In this document: positions 61,905 through 64,000 of the stretch, piece by piece
Numbering within the stretch: the first letter of the stretch is position 1
Layout of the letters: every line of letters starts with the position of its first letter
Assembly (NCBI RefSeq): GCF_016909495.1
Contig: NZ_JAFBFW010000005.1
Location: 248,001 to 312,000, forward strand
Origin: Pantoea coffeiphila
Lineage (GTDB): Bacteria > Pseudomonadota > Gammaproteobacteria > Enterobacterales > Enterobacteriaceae
Reading direction: 5' to 3'
Length of the DNA stretch: 64,000 nt
Position numbers and translations under genes: made by a program
The notes under the pieces: model-generated
Database searches by the model: none
What the model saw: only the letters and a program-made list of their open reading frames with translations
Told to the model about the DNA's origin: nothing

Positions 61905-64000
61905 TTATTCCAGCCACAGCAGCGCATCGCCCGGGCTGACCGGACGGCCTGACTGACAGCCAATGCGTTTTACCCGACCGGCCTGCGGTGCGTTGATGGC
62001 CAGCTCCATTTTCATCGCCTCTACCACGATCAGCGGCTGCCCGGCCTCCACGACGTCACCTTCCTGCACCAGAATTTTCCAGATGTTGCCGTTCATATCG
62101 GCACTGACCTGCAGGGCGCTGTCGTCCTCTTCCGGCGGCAGCAGATTCTCGCGGCTGCTGAGCGGCGCACCTTCCTCTTCCTGCGCCCACAGTGCGACTT
62201 CGGCATCAAAGGCGCTGGCCTGGCGGCTGCGGAAGGCAGCGATGGACCCGGCGTTATCGGCGAGGAACTGCGTGTGTTCCGCAAAGTCGAATTCGCCGTG
62301 TTCAATACGCACGCTGGCGCGGCCTTCGCGGAAATCATCACGCAGCACGTCCAGCTCGGCTTCGCTGACCGGATAGAAGCGCACCTGGTCGAAGAAGTGC
62401 AGCAGCCAGGGTTCGTTGGCGGCAAACTGCTCGTTTTTCAGGAACTTGTTCCAGATTGGCAGCGTGCGGCCCACCAGCTGATAACCGCCGGGGGAGTCCA
62501 TACCGTAGATGCACATATACATGCCGCCGATGCCGACGGTGCCTTCGGCGGTAAAGGTTCGCGCCGGGTTGTACTTCGAGCTCAGCAGGCGGTGACGCGG
62601 GTCAATCGGCACCGCGCACGGTGCGCCGAGGTAAACGTCGCCCAGGCCGAGGATCAGATAGCTGGCGTCGAAGATCGTATCTTTCACCTCATCGCGGCTG
62701 CTGAGGCCGTTAATACGCTGGATAAAATCAACGTTGTTCGGTAACCACGGCGCGCTGGCTCGGACGGTTTCCTGGTAGCGTTCCACCGCGCCTAACGTCG
62801 CGCTGTCTTCAAAGGCCATTGGCAGATGCACGATGCGCGACGGCACCTTCATCCGGCTGACGTCACCGAGATTTTTCTCAAGATCCTGTAGCAGCGTCAT
62901 CAGCTGTTTCTGGCTGAGAATGCGGCTGTCGTAGCGTATTTGTAGCGAGCGCACGCCGGGGGACAGCTCTTCAACGCCGGGCTGGCCGTACTCGCGCAGC
63001 GCGGTCATCAGCAGATGGATACGCAGGCGTAGCGCCAGGTCCAGCACGTTATCGCCGTATTCCAGCAGGATGTAATTGTCACCCGCCTGGCGCCACACCA
63101 CCGTTGGTGTGGTGGCGGTGGCTTTCAGTGAGCCGAGAATGGTGGCGGAACCATGCGCCGTTTCTGCCAGCGACGGCACCTCAAAACTCGGCAGATGCAG
63201 CGCGCTCAGGTTTTCCACGCTGCGGGCCTGAGCCTGCTCCAACGCATGGGCTTCTTCCGCACTAATCGGATGGAAGCGCAGGCGATCGCCCGGTTTTACC
63301 TGGCCGACTTTCCACAGCTCGGCTTTGGCGATGGTCACCGGGCAGACGAAGCCGCCAAGGCTCGGTCCGTCGCGGGTGAGGATCACCGGGAAGTCGCCGG
63401 TAAAGTTGATCGCGCCGATGGCGTATTCGCAGTCGTGAACATTGGAAGGGTGCAGCCCGGCTTCGCCGCCGTTATCACGCGCCCAGCCGGGTTTTGGCCC
63501 CACCAGGCGTACGCCAAGGCGGTTTGAGTTGTAGTGGACGTGCCAGTCGCTGGCAAAGAACTCATCAATCGACTGCTGGGTAAAGAAGTCGGGTGCGCCG
63601 TGCGGCCCGTAGAGTACGCCGATGCGCCACTCATCGCCGTAGACCGGCTGTGCGGCCACAGGCAGCGCCCGGGGTTCGCTGACCGGTGCCGGGGTCGTGC
63701 AGGCTTCCAGTTCGGGCTGCGAAATCGCCAGCATATCGGCAACGCGCAGGGTGCGCCCGGCGTGGCCGCCAAACTGGCCGAGGGCAAAGGTAGAACGGCT
63801 GCCGAGGTATTCCGGCACATCGAAACCGTTACGCACCGCCAGATAGGTACGGCAGCCCTGCTGCGCACGACCTAATGTCAGCGTCTGGCCTGCTTTCACC
63901 GCCAGCGGCTGCCAGTAAGCAACCTCTTCATCGTCCAGCTTGGCCGGGCAGCGCGCACCGGTCAGGGCGATCAGTGCATCGCTGTGGAAGCGCAAAGTCG
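61905..64000 (-). CDS. Urea carboxylase, C-terminal two-thirds (cut by window edge)
   Basis: Open through the window edge; about 698 codons visible of the roughly 1200 expected. Domains in order: AHS2/KipA-like carboxyltransferase half (to about 270, ILTRDGPSLGGFVCPVTI), AHS1/KipI-like half (about 300-520, GDNYILLEYGDN, GIGGMYMCIYGMDSPGGYQL) and biotin carrier domain (about 625-696) with the biotinylated lysine in EAMKMEL. The biotin carboxylase domain lies outside. The enzyme carboxylates urea to allophanate with ATP; allophanate hydrolase then releases ammonia and is presumably encoded beyond the edge. First of the genes seen in the urea unit. Confidence 0.93.
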   Translation of the reverse strand, partial: TLRFHSDALIALTGARCPAKLDDEEVAYWQPLAVKAGQTLTLGRAQQGCRTYLAVRNGFDVPEYLGSRSTFALGQFGGHAGRTLRVADMLAISQPELEACTTPAPVSEPRALPVAAQPVYGDEWRIGVLYGPHGAPDFFTQQSIDEFFASDWHVHYNSNRLGVRLVGPKPGWARDNGGEAGLHPSNVHDCEYAIGAINFTGDFPVILTRDGPSLGGFVCPVTIAKAELWKVGQVKPGDRLRFHPISAEEAHALEQAQARSVENLSALHLPSFEVPSLAETAHGSATILGSLKATATTPTVVWRQAGDNYILLEYGDNVLDLALRLRIHLLMTALREYGQPGVEELSPGVRSLQIRYDSRILSQKQLMTLLQDLEKNLGDVSRMKVPSRIVHLPMAFEDSATLGAVERYQETVRASAPWLPNNVDFIQRINGLSSRDEVKDTIFDASYLILGLGDVYLGAPCAVPIDPRHRLLSSKYNPARTFTAEGTVGIGGMYMCIYGMDSPGGYQLVGRTLPIWNKFLKNEQFAANEPWLLHFFDQVRFYPVSEAELDVLRDDFREGRASVRIEHGEFDFAEHTQFLADNAGSIAAFRSRQASAFDAEVALWAQEEEGAPLSSRENLLPPEEDDSALQVSADMNGNIWKILVQEGDVVEAGQPLIVVEAMKMELAINAPQAGRVKRIGCQSGRPVSPGDALLWLE

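Noticed and set aside
1-64000. CRISPR arrays, complete insertion sequences, prophage or rRNA genes
   Set aside because: No regularly spaced repeat array, transposase, integrase, phage structural gene or rRNA sequence was found on either strand.

Overview
This is chromosomal DNA of a gamma-proteobacterium of the order Enterobacterales, most likely family Erwiniaceae (Erwinia or Pantoea type). The housekeeping genes are close to E. coli proteins, and the conserved order leu tRNAs-rsmC-holD-rimI-yjjG-prfC-osmY-ytjA-yjjU-yjjV-deoCABD-ytjB/serB-radA-nadR-ettA follows the E. coli 99-minute region. The spaces between them are filled with genes absent from that E. coli locus (two uptake systems, yghU, tag, an MDR dehydrogenase with a LysR regulator, deoR, a urea locus). 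Family and genus are inferred from content only.

Layout. (1) 1-10.1 kb: a STN-domain TonB-dependent receptor, an M16 metallopeptidase, two fused SbmA/YddA-type ABC half-transporters and an orphan FecR-like anti-sigma protein. This resembles the protease-associated import systems (Fus of Pectobacterium, YddAB-PqqL of E. coli) but with unusual parts, and it is the best candidate here for an undescribed system. (2) 10.4-15.7 kb: a Fur-boxed hydroxamate siderophore set, fhuD-fhuB and a separate TonB receptor, with no fhuC ATPase. (3) 15.7-17.8 kb: an outer-membrane beta-barrel protein divergent from a periplasmic penicillin-V-acylase-like Ntn hydrolase. (4) 18.0-21.0 kb: a small islet bounded by a 16-bp direct repeat of tRNA-Ile2(CAU), with two unknown genes and a YjjJ/HipA-like gene. 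(5) 21.0-26.7 kb: an MFS transporter, LacI regulator and nucleoside hydrolase operon, then a second MFS carrier. (6) 26.8-29.4 kb: a YbaK-like deacylase, a membrane diguanylate cyclase, a Fur-boxed small membrane protein and three tRNA-Leu(CAG) genes.

(7) 29.5-44.4 kb: the rsmC to deoD core. The deo promoter has two DeoR operators and two CRP-like sites; deoC and deoA are separated by 700 bp of repeat-rich non-coding DNA. (8) 44.4-55.5 kb: ytjB, serB-radA-nadR, ettA, oxidoreductases and deoR itself, so the deo repressor and its operators are about 15 kb apart. (9) 55.7-64.0 kb: the urea locus, all on the minus strand: urea carboxylase (cut by the window edge), a GntR/FCD regulator and the urtABCDE urea importer.

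Functionally the window combines iron and peptide-like uptake, nucleoside/deoxyribose salvage (nucleoside hydrolase, deoCABD, YjjG, DeoR), urea use as nitrogen source, and core translation/replication/NAD functions. No CRISPR array, complete IS, prophage or rRNA operon was seen.
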